This document shows positions 28,038 through 38,123 of a stretch of 64,000 nt of DNA, piece by piece. The notes under the pieces are model-generated. The model had not been told where the DNA came from. It did no database searches and saw nothing but the letters and a program-made list of their open reading frames with translations. The DNA comes from Myxococcales bacterium. Lineage in GTDB: Bacteria > Myxococcota_A > Polyangia > Fen-1088. Each line of letters opens with the position of its first letter. The stretch's first letter is position 1. The stretch is taken from positions 496,001 to 560,000 of the forward strand of contig JAGTJU010000005.1 of assembly GCA_022184915.1 (NCBI GenBank), read 5' to 3'. Position numbers and translations under genes: made by a program.

Positions 28038-30259
28038 CTCGTCTCTCCTTGTTTGGGGGTCGCGCCGGCCGTGCCGGCAAAACGGCGGAGCAACAGAGCG
28101 TTGCTGACCACCGAAACGGAGCTGGCCGCCATCGCCGCGCCCGCGATCACGGGGCTGAGCACGCCAAGGGCCGCCAGGGGGATGCCCACCACGTTGTAGA
28201 CGAAGGCGAAGAACAAGTTCTGACGAATCTTGCGCAGCGTGGCCCGCGCCAGCCTGACAGCGTCGAGCGCGCCGCGCGGATCCGAGCGCATCAAGGTGAC
28301 GTCGGCCGTTTCGATGGCCACGTCGGCGCCCGCGCCCATGGCGATCCCCACATCGGCAGCGGCCAAGGCAGGGGCGTCATTGATGCCGTCGCCCACCATC
28401 GCCACCACCTGGCCCCTCGCCCGCGCGTCGTGCACGGCCTCTGCCTTGCGCGCCGGCAACACCTCGGCCTCGAAGCGCGTGACGCCCAGCTGCTGCGCGA
28501 TCGCCTCGGCCGTGGGCCGCCGATCGCCCGTGAGCATCACCACGTCGATGCCCTCGGCGCGCAGGCCCTCCACGAAGGCATGCGCCTCGGGGCGCACGGG
28601 ATCGGCGATGCCGATCACGCCCAGCACGGACGGCCCCCGCCCCAACACCACCACGGTGGCACCCTGGGCGTCGAAGGCGGCGAGCGCGTCTTCCGGCAAA
28701 GGGGCGCCTCGCGCTTCCGCCAGGCGAGGGGCGCCCAGCCAGGTGGGCTCCCCTTCCACCACGCCTTGCACCCCGAAGCCGGTGAGCGATTCGAACACGT
28801 CTACGCCGGGCCACGAAAGGCCCGCGGCCCGCGCCTTGATCGCGCGCGCCAGAGGATGTTCGGAAGGCGCTTCGAGCGCGGCCGCCAGGCGGAGCACCTC
28901 CGCCTCGGACACTCCAAACGACCTCACGCCCACCACGGCGGGAGCGCCCTGGGTGAGCGTGCCGGTTTTGTCCACCAGCGCCAGCTGAACGCCGGCGGCC
29001 CGCTCGAGCGCCTCGGCGTTGCGAATCAGTACACCCAAGCGCGCGCCCACCCCCATGGCCACCGTGATCGCGGTGGGAGTGGCCAGCCCGAGCGCGCAGG
29101 GGCAGGCGATCACCAGCACGGCCACCGCGTTGACCAACGCCACGCCCCAGCCTGCAAGCGCCCACCACACGAGGAAAGTCACCAGCGCCAGGGCAAGCAC
29201 CACCGGCACGAACACGGCCGCGATCTTGTCCGCCAACTTCTGTATCGGCGGCTTCGAGCCCTGGGCGGCTTGCACCATGCGGATGATCGCCCCCAGCACG
29301 GTGGCCTCTCCCACCGAGCCCGCGCGGCAACGCAGCCGGCCGTTGCCGTTCACGGTGGCGGCGTACACCTTGGCGCCGGTGGCCTTGGTGACGGGCAAAC
29401 TTTCGCCCGTGAGCAGCGCCTCGTCCACGCTGGAGCCCCCCTCCAGCACCTCACCGTCCACGGGGACGCTCTCGCCCGGGCGCACCTCGAAGGTGTCGCC
29501 CACCTTCACCTCGGCCAGGGGCACGTCCACGTACTGGCCCTCGCGCCAGACGTGGGCGCGCTGCGGCCGCAAGCGTACGAGCGCCTCGATGGCGAAGGAG
29601 GTGCGGCTCTTGGCACGCGTTTCCAGTATCTTGCCGAGCAAGACCAGGGTGATGATCACCGCGGATGACTCGAAATAGACGTGTCCCTCGAGGCTCCCGA
29701 TGACCGTCACGAGGCTGTGCCCGTAAGCCGCCGAGGTGCCGAGCGCCACCAGCACGTCCATGTTCGCGGCGCCTCCGCGCAACGCCTTGTACGCGCCCAC
29801 GTAAAAGCGTGAGCCGGCCACGAACTGCACGGGGGTGGCCAGCAGCAGCTGCCACCACACGGGCAGCATGAGCGCGTGCACACCCGTGGCCATCGCCACC
29901 ATCTCCAGCAGCAAAGGCGCGGTGAATACCAGCGCCAGGTACAACCGCCTGCGCTCGCGCCGCTCGGCCTCGGCTTTTTGCGCCTTCTGCTCCTGCTGTA
30001 CCTCCTCCGCATCGCCGTCCAGTACGCGGGCGCCGTAGCCCGCCTTCTGCACGGTGGCCACGAGGTCGGCCACGCTGTGCTGCGCGGGATCGAAGACCAC
30101 GTGCGCACGCTCGGTGGCGAAGTTGACCGCCGCCGTCACACCGGGCCGGCGGCCGAGCACCTTTTCGATCCGCGCCGCACAGGCCGCGCAGGTCATGCCT
30201 TCGAGCGTGAAGTCGACGTGGCTTTGGGGCGAAGCGGCGGGCTCAGAGGAAGACGTCAC
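28034..30259 (-). CDS. copA: Copper-exporting P1B-type ATPase CopA
   Basis: A 741-residue Cu(I) exporter. One N-terminal metal-binding domain ([13 protein letters not shown]) comes first, then membrane helices, the TGES-type actuator loop ([10 protein letters not shown]), the CPC motif in [22 protein letters not shown], and [10 protein letters not shown]. It has a single N-terminal HMA domain, where E. coli CopA has two. The GTG start at 30259 includes the first strand of the HMA domain ([11 protein letters not shown]). A -10 hexamer ends six bases upstream, so the mRNA may be leaderless. It leads the copA-copZ-csoR operon. Confidence 0.94.
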   Translation of the reverse strand: MTSSSEPAASPQSHVDFTLEGMTCAACAARIEKVLGRRPGVTAAVNFATERAHVVFDPAQHSVADLVATVQKAGYGARVLDGDAEEVQQEQKAQKAEAERRERRRLYLALVFTAPLLLEMVAMATGVHALMLPVWWQLLLATPVQFVAGSRFYVGAYKALRGGAANMDVLVALGTSAAYGHSLVTVIGSLEGHVYFESSAVIITLVLLGKILETRAKSRTSFAIEALVRLRPQRAHVWREGQYVDVPLAEVKVGDTFEVRPGESVPVDGEVLEGGSSVDEALLTGESLPVTKATGAKVYAATVNGNGRLRCRAGSVGEATVLGAIIRMVQAAQGSKPPIQKLADKIAAVFVPVVLALALVTFLVWWALAGWGVALVNAVAVLVIACPCALGLATPTAITVAMGVGARLGVLIRNAEALERAAGVQLALVDKTGTLTQGAPAVVGVRSFGVSEAEVLRLAAALEAPSEHPLARAIKARAAGLSWPGVDVFESLTGFGVQGVVEGEPTWLGAPRLAEARGAPLPEDALAAFDAQGATVVVLGRGPSVLGVIGIADPVRPEAHAFVEGLRAEGIDVVMLTGDRRPTAEAIAQQLGVTRFEAEVLPARKAEAVHDARARGQVVAMVGDGINDAPALAAADVGIAMGAGADVAIETADVTLMRSDPRGALDAVRLARATLRKIRQNLFFAFVYNVVGIPLAALGVLSPVIAGAAMAASSVSVVSNALLLRRFAGTAGATPKQGETR

Positions 30260-30265
30260 CTTCCA

Positions 30266-30293
30266 AGTATACCCCCAAGGGGTATTTGAGCAA
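30266..30293 (-). promoter_or_regulatory. cop promoter with CsoR-type operator in the spacer
   Basis: On the minus strand, ATACCCC at 30269-30275 and GGGGTAT at 30279-30285 form a perfect 7-bp inverted repeat with a 3-base gap, the shape of known CsoR operators. It lies between a plausible -10 (TATACT, 30266-30271) and a weak -35 (TTGCTC, 30288-30293). The 16-base spacing is near the 17-bp optimum. Binding here would block RNA polymerase. The site lies 9 bases before the copA GTG. Confidence 0.78.
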
Positions 30294-30339
30294 GGTCTCG
30301 GCGCGTCTAGGGGCGAGGGGCAGCCCGGCCCACCCGCCG

Positions 30340-31323
30340 CTACTGTTCCGTTTCGCTCTTCGCCACCGTTTGAGGTCCCAGCATGTCGTGGGCCAAAAGC
30401 CCACACACCGCGGCGCTCTCGTCCACCATCCGCGTGAGCAGCTCGTGGATGCCGTGACGCAGGCCCGGGCTGCGGCGCTCGTCGAGCCACGCCGTCAGCG
30501 CCGCCAACCGGGCGTAGGCCGCGTGCCCAGGGCTGCCGGCATCCTTCGCCGCGCCGGGAAACAGCTCCGAAACGAGCTTCATGGACGAATTGAGGCAGTA
30601 GCGAATCGAGCGCGGGAACGTGCCCTCGAACAGGAGGAAGTCCAGCACGCCGCTGCGCGAGACCTGACCCCGGTAGCGCCTCATGAAGGGCTCGAAGCCG
30701 GAGCAGGCGCGCAGCAACGCCAACCAGAGGTTGAGATCGACGATCTTGTGGGGGTTTTCGCCCGACAGCGTGTGGTGCTGCATGTCCAGGATGCGCGCCA
30801 CCTGCGCCGTCCGCTCGAGCATCACCCCCAGCCAAAGAAACGCCAGCGGCGCCTCTCGCAGCATCGTGCTGCGCACCAAGCCCAGGCACAGCTGCCCCGT
30901 CCGGCGCACTTTGCGGTAAAACTCGTCCCGGTTGCGCTCGTACTCGGCGCGCGACTCCGGCTGGGAGAGCCACAGGTAAAGCTCGTTGATCTCTTCCCAC
31001 GCCTCGGCCGAGAGCACGTCACGGATGGTGCGCGCACACTCGCGAGCTGCATGGATCGTCGACCACAGGCTCACGTGGTTTTCGTGATCCCAGGTGGTGT
31101 ACTCCTGAACCAAGCGCGCATCGCCCGCCTGTTCGGGCGAGAACCTGCGCAAAAAAGCGGGGTACTCTCCCGAGACGATCACCACCGGTTGCCAACACTG
31201 GGCCACCGAGATTTCGGCGTCGAAGGACAGCGCCCGTGTAACCTGCAAAAGGCGCGCGGTGCTCTCGGTGCGCTCTACGTAGCGTCCGAACCAGAAGCAG
31301 TTATCGGCGACACGAGCGATCAT
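30340..31323 (-). CDS. Alpha-E domain protein
   Basis: A 327-residue protein of the alpha-E family, an all-alpha domain that almost always occurs beside or fused to circularly permuted ATP-grasp proteins. The N-terminal signature [22 protein letters not shown] is present, and [20 protein letters not shown] and ERTAQVAR repeat that motif. It is encoded directly after the ATP-grasp gene with a four-base overlap (ATGA). The family has no proven activity; it is predicted to work with the ATP-grasp partner in peptide synthesis or modification. Confidence 0.9.
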   Translation of the reverse strand: MIARVADNCFWFGRYVERTESTARLLQVTRALSFDAEISVAQCWQPVVIVSGEYPAFLRRFSPEQAGDARLVQEYTTWDHENHVSLWSTIHAARECARTIRDVLSAEAWEEINELYLWLSQPESRAEYERNRDEFYRKVRRTGQLCLGLVRSTMLREAPLAFLWLGVMLERTAQVARILDMQHHTLSGENPHKIVDLNLWLALLRACSGFEPFMRRYRGQVSRSGVLDFLLFEGTFPRSIRYCLNSSMKLVSELFPGAAKDAGSPGHAAYARLAALTAWLDERRSPGLRHGIHELLTRMVDESAAVCGLLAHDMLGPQTVAKSETEQ

Positions 31324-32801
31324 GGCATGTCCTTTTGCACCCAGGTGTCCTTCGAGCCACCACCTTGGCTCGAGTTGACGACGTACGATCCTTCGCGCAG
31401 TGCCACGCGGGTCAATCCTCCCGGCAGCACCCACGACTCGAAGCCGAGGCCCCCTTGCACGGCGCCCGTCAGGATGAAAGGCCGCAGGTCCACGCGGCGC
31501 GCGCCGAGCGTGTGGCGGTCCGAGTCCCACGTGGGACATGTGGAAAGCTCCACCCGGTGCTGGGCGATGTACTTGCGCGGCTCGGCCTGGATGCGACGCC
31601 GGAACTCTTCGCGTTCGGTGCGCGTGGATTGCGGTCCCATCAACATACCGTAGCCGCCCGCCTCGTCGACCGCCTTGACCACCAGCTCACCGAGATGTTC
31701 GAGCACGTACTGCCGATCGTCCTCGGCGATGCACTTGTACGTGGGCACTTGCTCGAGCAACGACGACTCGCCGAGATAAAATTTGATCATGTCCGGCACG
31801 TACGGGTAGATCGCCTTGTCGTCGGCGACGCCGTTGCCGGGCGCGTTCACGAGGGCCACGTTGCCCTTGATGTACGCCTTCATGAGGCCCCTCACGCCCA
31901 GCATGCTGTCCGGACGGAAGAAGGCAGGATCCAGGAACGCATCGTCGGTGCGGCGGTATATCACATGCACGCGCTGCGGCCCGTACGTGGTGCGTACATA
32001 GACCTTGTCGTCGTCGACGAAAAGATCGCTTGCCTCGACGAGCTCGACGCCCATGGTGCGCGAAAGGAAGGTGTGCTCGAAGTACGCCGAGTTGAAGGGC
32101 CCCGGGGTGAGCAGCACGGCCGTCGGATCAGACCCAGGCGCCACGGACCTCAGGGTCTTCGCCAGCTGCGTGGGGTACTCGTCAACCTGCCGGACGCCCA
32201 AGCGCTCGAGCGCGTGCTGGAACACACGCTTGGTCACCACGCGGTTCTCGAGCACGTACGACACCCCCGAAGGTGTGCGCAGGTTGTCCTCGAGCACCCG
32301 GAACGTGCCCTGAGGGTCACGGATCAAATCCACGCCCGCGATGTGGATGCGCACGTTCTTCGGCGGATGGACGCCACACAGCTGAGGGATGAAGCTCTTC
32401 GAGCCCGTCACCATCGCCCGGGGAATCACGCCCTCTTTCAGGATGCGTTGATCACCGTAGATGTCTGCCAGAAAGAGCTCGAGCGCCGCCATCCGCTGCT
32501 TGAGGCCCTTTTCCACCTCGGCCCACTCGCGGCCTGCGATCACCCGCGGCACGATACAGAAGGGAAAGATCTTCTCGGTGCCGCGGTTATCCGAGTACAC
32601 CGAAAACGTCACGCCTTGGTTGATGAGCGAAAGCTCGGCCAAGTCTTGGCGCTGCCGGAAAGCTTCGGGGCTGAGGCCCCCCAAAAGGCGCACCGCCACC
32701 TCGGCGTGCTCGCGTGGGCGCCCCTGGCCGTCAACGAGCTCGTCGTAAGCGTCGGGAAGAGGCTTATACTGGGCAAGAAGGGAATCGGGCGGAAGCTCCA
32801 T
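31320..32801 (-). CDS. Circularly permuted type 2 ATP-grasp protein (DUF404/DUF407)
   Basis: A 493-residue ATP-grasp protein of the circularly permuted class. Family segments seen are [111 protein letters not shown] and [10 protein letters not shown] at the C-terminus. These proteins are predicted to ligate amino acids or peptides with ATP. It is divergent from the fused copy at 33027 and forms an operon with the alpha-E gene behind it. Confidence 0.92.
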   Translation of the reverse strand: MELPPDSLLAQYKPLPDAYDELVDGQGRPREHAEVAVRLLGGLSPEAFRQRQDLAELSLINQGVTFSVYSDNRGTEKIFPFCIVPRVIAGREWAEVEKGLKQRMAALELFLADIYGDQRILKEGVIPRAMVTGSKSFIPQLCGVHPPKNVRIHIAGVDLIRDPQGTFRVLEDNLRTPSGVSYVLENRVVTKRVFQHALERLGVRQVDEYPTQLAKTLRSVAPGSDPTAVLLTPGPFNSAYFEHTFLSRTMGVELVEASDLFVDDDKVYVRTTYGPQRVHVIYRRTDDAFLDPAFFRPDSMLGVRGLMKAYIKGNVALVNAPGNGVADDKAIYPYVPDMIKFYLGESSLLEQVPTYKCIAEDDRQYVLEHLGELVVKAVDEAGGYGMLMGPQSTRTEREEFRRRIQAEPRKYIAQHRVELSTCPTWDSDRHTLGARRVDLRPFILTGAVQGGLGFESWVLPGGLTRVALREGSYVVNSSQGGGSKDTWVQKDMP

Positions 32802-33026
32802 GGCTTCGAGTCTAAGAGCCTGCTTTTTCTAATTCAGCAATATAATCCGACCTTTACGAATAATAAACCATTTGGAAACATGGCAGTTACGTTTGCCCCT
32901 TATCCTCGCTAGAAAGCGCTTCGTGCCTAACCCCGCTTCGCGACACGTGTATCCGCTCTGCCAACTCGTGGATCGGGGGGGTGAACCCGCGCCCCTTTCC
33001 CCTTCCCCGATCCTCCGAATGACCCC
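32802..33026. promoter_or_regulatory. Divergent, AT-rich promoter region of the two ATP-grasp operons
   Basis: The 225-bp spacer separates the start codons of the split operon (minus) and the fused gene (plus). Bases 32820-32880 are strikingly AT-rich within this GC-rich window. They contain a perfect TATAAT on the plus strand (32841-32846) and a TATTAT on the minus strand (32860-32865), but no convincing -35 at standard spacing. Confidence 0.4.
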
Positions 33027-35576
33027 ATGAGCCGCCCTCCCACCCTGCCAGGTCCCGCCCCGAAAGGGTTGTTCGGCAACTATCGGGGCGCCGCGGACTC
33101 CTTCGATGAGCTACGGGGAGCCTCGGGCGAGTTTCGCCCCGTGTGGCGCCCCCTCCTGGATCGCCTGGAGACCCTGGGGACGACGGAGCTGTCGCGCCGG
33201 TGGCGCCAGGCCCAGCGGCTCATCCGCGAAAACGGCATCAGTTTCATTCTCTACGGCGACGAGCGCGCCCAGGACCGGCCCTGGAAGCTCTCCCCCTTGC
33301 CGGCGGTCTTCAGCCAGCAAGAGTGGGCGCCCCTGGCCGAGGGCCTCCGTCAGCGGGCCACCCTCCTCGAGTTGGTTCTGGCCGACTTGCACGGGCCCCA
33401 ACATCTGCTGGCCGAGGGCCTGTTGCCACCCGCCCTGGTGTTCGGCAACCCCAACTTTCTGCGAGCGTGCCAGGGCATGCTGCCCCCACGTGGGCGGTGG
33501 CTGCCACTTTACGCCGCTGACGTCGCGCGCGTGCCGGATGGCAGCTTCCGCGTGCTGGCGGATCGCACCCAGGCGCCCTCGGGCACGGGCTACGCCCTCG
33601 AAAACCGCATCATCATCGGCCGCACCTGGCCCGAGGTGTTTCGCGAGTGCCGCGTGCAGCGCCTGGCCTCCTTCTTCAACACCTATAAAGAGACGTTGCT
33701 GTCTTTGGCCCCGCGGCCCCATGACCAACCGCGGGTGGTCTTGCTCTCGCCCGGGCCCCACGACCCCACGTATTTCGAACACGCCTATTTGGCGCGCTAC
33801 CTGGGCTTCACCCTGGTCGAGGGCGGCGACCTGACGGTGCGTGACGCCCGCGTGTTCCTGAAAATGCTGGGCGGCTTGCAGCGGGTGGATGTCATCGTAC
33901 GCCGCGTACCCGACGTGCTCTGCGACCCTCTGGAGCTCCGGGCCGAGGCTCCGGCGGGGATCCCGGGCTTGCTGCAAGCGGTGCGCGACGGGAACGTGGC
34001 CATCGCGAACCCGCTCGGCACGGGGCTCGTGCACAGCCCCGCGCTGCTTCCCTTCCTGCCGGGCATCTGCCGGCGCTTTTTGGGGGAAGAGCTGCGCACG
34101 CCTTCGGTAAATACGTACTGGTGTGGCGATGCCAAGTCGCGCGCTTTCGTGCTCGAGCGGCTCGGCCAGCTGGTGATCAAGCCCGCGTTTTCGAGCGGGC
34201 CTGCCGTGCCCCAGTTCGGGGGCCTGCTCTCCGAAGTGCAAAGGCAAGAGCTGGCCGCGAAGATCAGCGCTCATCCGCAAGCGTACATCGCGCAGGATCC
34301 GCTGACGCTGTCCACCACCCCTGAGCTCTTGGCCGAAGGCCCGCAGCCACGGCACGCGGTGTTGCGCGCGTTCTTGACGGCCTCGGCCGATCGCTTCGAC
34401 GTGATGCCCGGCGGTTTGACCCGCGTCGGGCCTCGGCCCGATGCGCTCGAGGTGTCCCTGCGCGCGGGGGGCGGCAGCAAGGACACCTGGGTGTTGAGCG
34501 AAGGGCCGGTCCAGAGCTTTTCGCTCTTGCCGCCGGCCACGCTGGCGACGCCGCTATCGCGCGGCGGCGGCGATCTGCCGAGCCGCGTGGCCGACAACTT
34601 GTTCTGGCTGGCCCGCTACGCCGAGCGGGCCGAGGGCATCTCCCGCCTCTGCCGCGTGATCGCCAGCCGGCGCATGGAGCAGGCCGGCGACGAAAACGAC
34701 GACGAAGCCCAGGCACGGCTGCTCCAAGTGTTGGCCGAATCGCTGGGCGTCACCTTTCCGGCGCGGCTCGGCGCCGAGGCGGCCGTCACCCGTTCGATTT
34801 GGTCGCGGGAGTGGCCGGGCTCGCTCGGGCACGTGGTGCAAGCCACGACGCAGCTGGCGCGCATGGTCCGGGATCGTCTCTCCACCGACACCTTCCGCAT
34901 TCTGCTCGCACTCGAAGACGAGCTACAGACCCCACCCGATCAGGGCGATCCCGACCTCGGGCAGGTGGTGCACGCCATGGATCGCATGGTGCTCACGCTC
35001 GCAGCGTTCGCGGGCCTTGCGATGGACGGCATGACCCGGGGGCACGCCTGGCGGTTCCTGGATCTCGGCCGCCGCCTCGAGCGCGCCAACACCATGGCCT
35101 TGCTGCTCACGAAAACGCTCACGCGGGCCTCACGTCAGGAGGAGCGCTTGCTCGAAGCCACGCTGGAGGTTGCGGACAGCGGCATCACCTACCGGCGCCG
35201 CTACCCGACGCGCCTCGAGGTGGGGCCCGCCGTGGACCTCTTGCTCACCGATGAAACGAACCCGCGCTCGGTGGCCTTTCAGCTGCAATGCCTCGTCGAT
35301 CAGATGGATGCCCTGCCCGAACAGGGGCCGGATGCACAGCGCTCGTCTCAACAAAAGCTGGCGCTGGCAGGGCTGACGGCCCTGCGGCTGGCCGAGGTGC
35401 AAACCCTCTGTGCGGCCGCCCCCAATGGAGAGCGGCCCGCCCTTCACCAACTCATCGAACGGCTGCTGCGCGATCTGCCCGCGCTTTCCGATGCATTGAG
35501 CGGCCAGTACCTCAGCCATTCGGCCGTGTCGCGCCAGCTGGCTTTCGATCCCAACGCCTTCGATCGCCCCCTGTGA
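33027..35576 (+). CDS. Fused circularly permuted ATP-grasp and alpha-E protein
   Basis: An 849-residue fusion. The first part (about 1-500) repeats the ATP-grasp of the divergent gene: ADSFDELRGASGEFR, ISFILYGDERAQDRPW, VLADRTQAPSGTGYALENR, LLSPGPHDPTYFEHAYLA, VDVIVRRVPDVLCDP and [10 protein letters not shown] near 495. The rest (about 515-849) is an alpha-E domain starting with RVADNLFWLARYAERAEGISR. So one chromosomal locus encodes the pair twice, once split and once fused. The paralogues are clearly diverged. A transglutaminase gene follows six bases later. Confidence 0.92.
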   Translation: MSRPPTLPGPAPKGLFGNYRGAADSFDELRGASGEFRPVWRPLLDRLETLGTTELSRRWRQAQRLIRENGISFILYGDERAQDRPWKLSPLPAVFSQQEWAPLAEGLRQRATLLELVLADLHGPQHLLAEGLLPPALVFGNPNFLRACQGMLPPRGRWLPLYAADVARVPDGSFRVLADRTQAPSGTGYALENRIIIGRTWPEVFRECRVQRLASFFNTYKETLLSLAPRPHDQPRVVLLSPGPHDPTYFEHAYLARYLGFTLVEGGDLTVRDARVFLKMLGGLQRVDVIVRRVPDVLCDPLELRAEAPAGIPGLLQAVRDGNVAIANPLGTGLVHSPALLPFLPGICRRFLGEELRTPSVNTYWCGDAKSRAFVLERLGQLVIKPAFSSGPAVPQFGGLLSEVQRQELAAKISAHPQAYIAQDPLTLSTTPELLAEGPQPRHAVLRAFLTASADRFDVMPGGLTRVGPRPDALEVSLRAGGGSKDTWVLSEGPVQSFSLLPPATLATPLSRGGGDLPSRVADNLFWLARYAERAEGISRLCRVIASRRMEQAGDENDDEAQARLLQVLAESLGVTFPARLGAEAAVTRSIWSREWPGSLGHVVQATTQLARMVRDRLSTDTFRILLALEDELQTPPDQGDPDLGQVVHAMDRMVLTLAAFAGLAMDGMTRGHAWRFLDLGRRLERANTMALLLTKTLTRASRQEERLLEATLEVADSGITYRRRYPTRLEVGPAVDLLLTDETNPRSVAFQLQCLVDQMDALPEQGPDAQRSSQQKLALAGLTALRLAEVQTLCAAAPNGERPALHQLIERLLRDLPALSDALSGQYLSHSAVSRQLAFDPNAFDRPL

Positions 35577-35582
35577 ACCGCC

Positions 35583-36458
35583 GTGAAACTGCGCATCCAA
35601 CACCAAACCGCGTACCACTACACCGAGCCGGTGAGTGTGTCGCACCACATGGCGCACCTGGTGCCCCGCAACAGCAGCACCCAGACGTGTTTGTCGCGTG
35701 AGCTCGTCATCTCTCCCGAGCCCGCGTTGCGCCGAGAACGCGTGGACGCCTATGGCAACCGCTGCGTTTACTTTTCGATTCAAGAGCCGCACACGCAGCT
35801 CGTGGTGCTCTCGCGCGCGCTCGTGGACGTGCTGCCCGTGGAGCAGAGCCTGCCGTTTTCGGGCCAACCCTGGCAAGAGGTGCGCGATCGCCTCGCCAAA
35901 GATCGCCGGCCGGACATCCTTTCGGCCTACGCGTTTTCCTTCGACTCCCCCTACGCGCCTTTGTCGGCCAGCATGGCCGAGTACGCACGCACGTCGTTTC
36001 CGAACGGGCGGCCCTTGCTCGAGGCGGTGGCGGATCTCACCCGGCGCATCCACGAAGACTTCACCTACGACCCGGCGTCCACCACGGTGGCCACGCCGGT
36101 GGCCGAGGTGTTTCGGTTGCGCCGGGGTGTGTGCCAGGACTTCGCGCATTTGCAGATCGCTTGCCTCCGCAGCCTGGGCCTGGCGGCGCGCTACGTGAGC
36201 GGGTACCTGCTGACGCGCCCGCCGCCCGGGCGGCCGCGCCTGGTGGGCGCCGACGCCTCGCACGCGTGGCTTTCGGTCTTCGTGCCCGAGTTCGGCTGGG
36301 TGGATTTCGATCCCACGAACGACGTGGTTCCCGGTGGGGAGCACGTACAGGTGGCCGTGGGGCGCGACTTCGGCGACGTGGCGCCCGTACGCGGGGTGAT
36401 TTTGGGGGGTGGGCAGCACCGGGTGGCCGTGTCCGTGGACGTCGAACCGCAGTCCTGA
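35583..36458 (+). CDS. Transglutaminase-like cysteine protease family protein
   Basis: A 291-residue bacterial transglutaminase-like protein. The N-terminal domain (MKLRIQHQTAYHYTEPVSVS) is the beta-sandwich common to this class. The catalytic triad is in view: Cys184 in RGVCQDFAH, His227 in DASHAWL and Asp241 or Asp243 in WVDFDPTND. The start is GTG 35583, six bases after the fused ATP-grasp gene. This class routinely accompanies ATP-grasp/alpha-E genes, where it is expected to cleave or join amide bonds. It has no signal peptide, so it should be cytoplasmic. Confidence 0.92.
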   Translation: MKLRIQHQTAYHYTEPVSVSHHMAHLVPRNSSTQTCLSRELVISPEPALRRERVDAYGNRCVYFSIQEPHTQLVVLSRALVDVLPVEQSLPFSGQPWQEVRDRLAKDRRPDILSAYAFSFDSPYAPLSASMAEYARTSFPNGRPLLEAVADLTRRIHEDFTYDPASTTVATPVAEVFRLRRGVCQDFAHLQIACLRSLGLAARYVSGYLLTRPPPGRPRLVGADASHAWLSVFVPEFGWVDFDPTNDVVPGGEHVQVAVGRDFGDVAPVRGVILGGGQHRVAVSVDVEPQS

Positions 36459-36494
36459 GCCGCCGCGCGGGCGCGGATCTGCCAAGCTTGGCGC

Positions 36495-37736
36495 ATGCGG
36501 AAACGTGCCGCGCTGGGCGTGCTCGTGGCGGCCGTGGCAACGGGGGCACCCGAGGCCGTGGCGGAGCGCTGGCCCTCGCCCGAGGTGGCGGCCGAGGTGC
36601 TGGCAGCGCTGCCCGCGGGGACGGTCTTTGTCGCGTTCGGCCCGGCGGCCGACAACACCCTTTGGATGGCCCGCCACGTGGCGACGTCTCGCGAGGCCCT
36701 CCTCTCCGAGCTCGCCCGGCCCGAGGCCTACCCCCAGGCGATCCCGTCGTTCGTGCGGGTGGCAGACGTGGGCACGCACCCGCGCGGCGATGGGGTAGAC
36801 CGCAAAGTGGCCTGGGAACTCGAGGTGCCGCTTTGGAACCTTGCGGGGTCCCTGTGGCTCAAGCCCTTCGGTACGAGCGTGCAGCTTCGCATGCAGGAAG
36901 GCGCCTTTGCGCCGGGCGCATTCACCTGGCAACACACACCCTCGCTCGCGCCCGACGCCAGCCTCTTGGTGTTGACCGGAACCGCGAACACCGCGCAGGC
37001 TAATTGGGCCACCCGAAGGATCGCCGGGCGCAGCCCTCTGGCGGAGCCCGCCATGACCGCCGCTGCCGCCTACGTTTTGCTCGAGGGCATGAGCGCGCTC
37101 TTCGCCCCTCGAGATACTGCCTTGGGACTTTCCAAGGCAGAGGGGCTGCCCCGCTGGCCACAGGCGCCGCGCGAGCCCCCGCCCCTGCACGCCTTGCCCG
37201 CCCACCTGGCCGTGGTCGGGCCCGCGTTCTCGGGCCCCGTGGGGCTCGTGGTGCGGAGGCCGAATGGACGGCTTGCCCATGTCGAGGTGGCGTTCGACAC
37301 CCCTTTGTCGCCCGAGGCCGCCCTGGCCGCCCTGGCCGAGCCCCACCGCTGGCGCGCGCTGCCCGGCTGGAAGCACATCCGCGCCAGCACGCCGGTGGGG
37401 ACACAGGAAGGGGGACGCGAGGGCAGCCGACAACGCTGGGAGGTGGACGGCAGCTTTCCGTTTCTGGACTTCGACGCGCTTTGGGACGTGACGGCCGGGA
37501 AGACCTTGCGTGCCGAAGCCGTCGCGGGCTCCGGCACGGGCGCCGTGTGGGCCTTCGTGGCGCGGGCGCAGGCAGGAGGCGCACGCGTGGTGTTTAGCCT
37601 GCACCCACGCCTCGATCGGCTAGGCATGGTGCCGCGCAAGTTCATCGACGCGGAGCCGCTCTTGGAACCTGGGCTCGCCCTGGCGGTGGCCTACGTCTAC
37701 GCGATGTCCCTGGCATACACCCTGCCAGGACCTTGA
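36495..37736 (+). CDS. Secreted protein of unknown function next to the transglutaminase operon
   Basis: A 413-residue protein with a signal peptide (MRKRAALGVLVAAVATGAPEA). No family recognised. Two half-like segments can be made out (about 40-190 and 240-400), each with a W-rich beta region and a long hydrophobic end (AYVLLEGM near 195, VAYVYAMSLAYTL at the C-terminus). That pattern would fit a START/SRPBCC-like fold in duplicate, but this is guesswork. It starts 36 bp after the transglutaminase and may belong to the same transcript. Confidence 0.65.
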   Translation: MRKRAALGVLVAAVATGAPEAVAERWPSPEVAAEVLAALPAGTVFVAFGPAADNTLWMARHVATSREALLSELARPEAYPQAIPSFVRVADVGTHPRGDGVDRKVAWELEVPLWNLAGSLWLKPFGTSVQLRMQEGAFAPGAFTWQHTPSLAPDASLLVLTGTANTAQANWATRRIAGRSPLAEPAMTAAAAYVLLEGMSALFAPRDTALGLSKAEGLPRWPQAPREPPPLHALPAHLAVVGPAFSGPVGLVVRRPNGRLAHVEVAFDTPLSPEAALAALAEPHRWRALPGWKHIRASTPVGTQEGGREGSRQRWEVDGSFPFLDFDALWDVTAGKTLRAEAVAGSGTGAVWAFVARAQAGGARVVFSLHPRLDRLGMVPRKFIDAEPLLEPGLALAVAYVYAMSLAYTLPGP

Positions 37737-38123
37737 GGGCCACGAGTCACCCCCGGCGCCGGGGACACGTCGACCCCGTCGACATGCCCCCGCCGCCTCG
37801 CCCGGACCGCCACCGACCCGCCCCTCACCGGGCGATTCACCCGCGCCTCCCTTCGGCCCCACCCCTGCACCCTCTCCGCCCTGTGGGCCCCCACGCCCCG
37901 TCCCTCCCACCGTGGCCCAGAAGGTAACATGAGGCGACGGCCAAAGACATAAAATTCCCAATAATTTCAATGTAGTATGAGAATTTACCGGGCCACAGAT
38001 CCCCCGACATGAGGGCGGATCGGCCCAATGTCGGCGGGCCTCCCCACGTCAGCCTACGCGTAACGGCCAACCCCTCGCGGGTCCCGAGGGCGTTCGGCAG
38101 ACCACCTGCTAAGGTGGCCGCGC
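37737..38123. other. 387-bp spacer with C-rich then AT-rich composition
   Basis: No gene, RNA or clear terminator is visible. Bases 37740-37920 are strongly C-rich on the plus strand. They end abruptly in a short AT-rich stretch (37935-37990) that probably contains the promoter for trmH, although no good -35/-10 pair was found. Confidence 0.5.
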
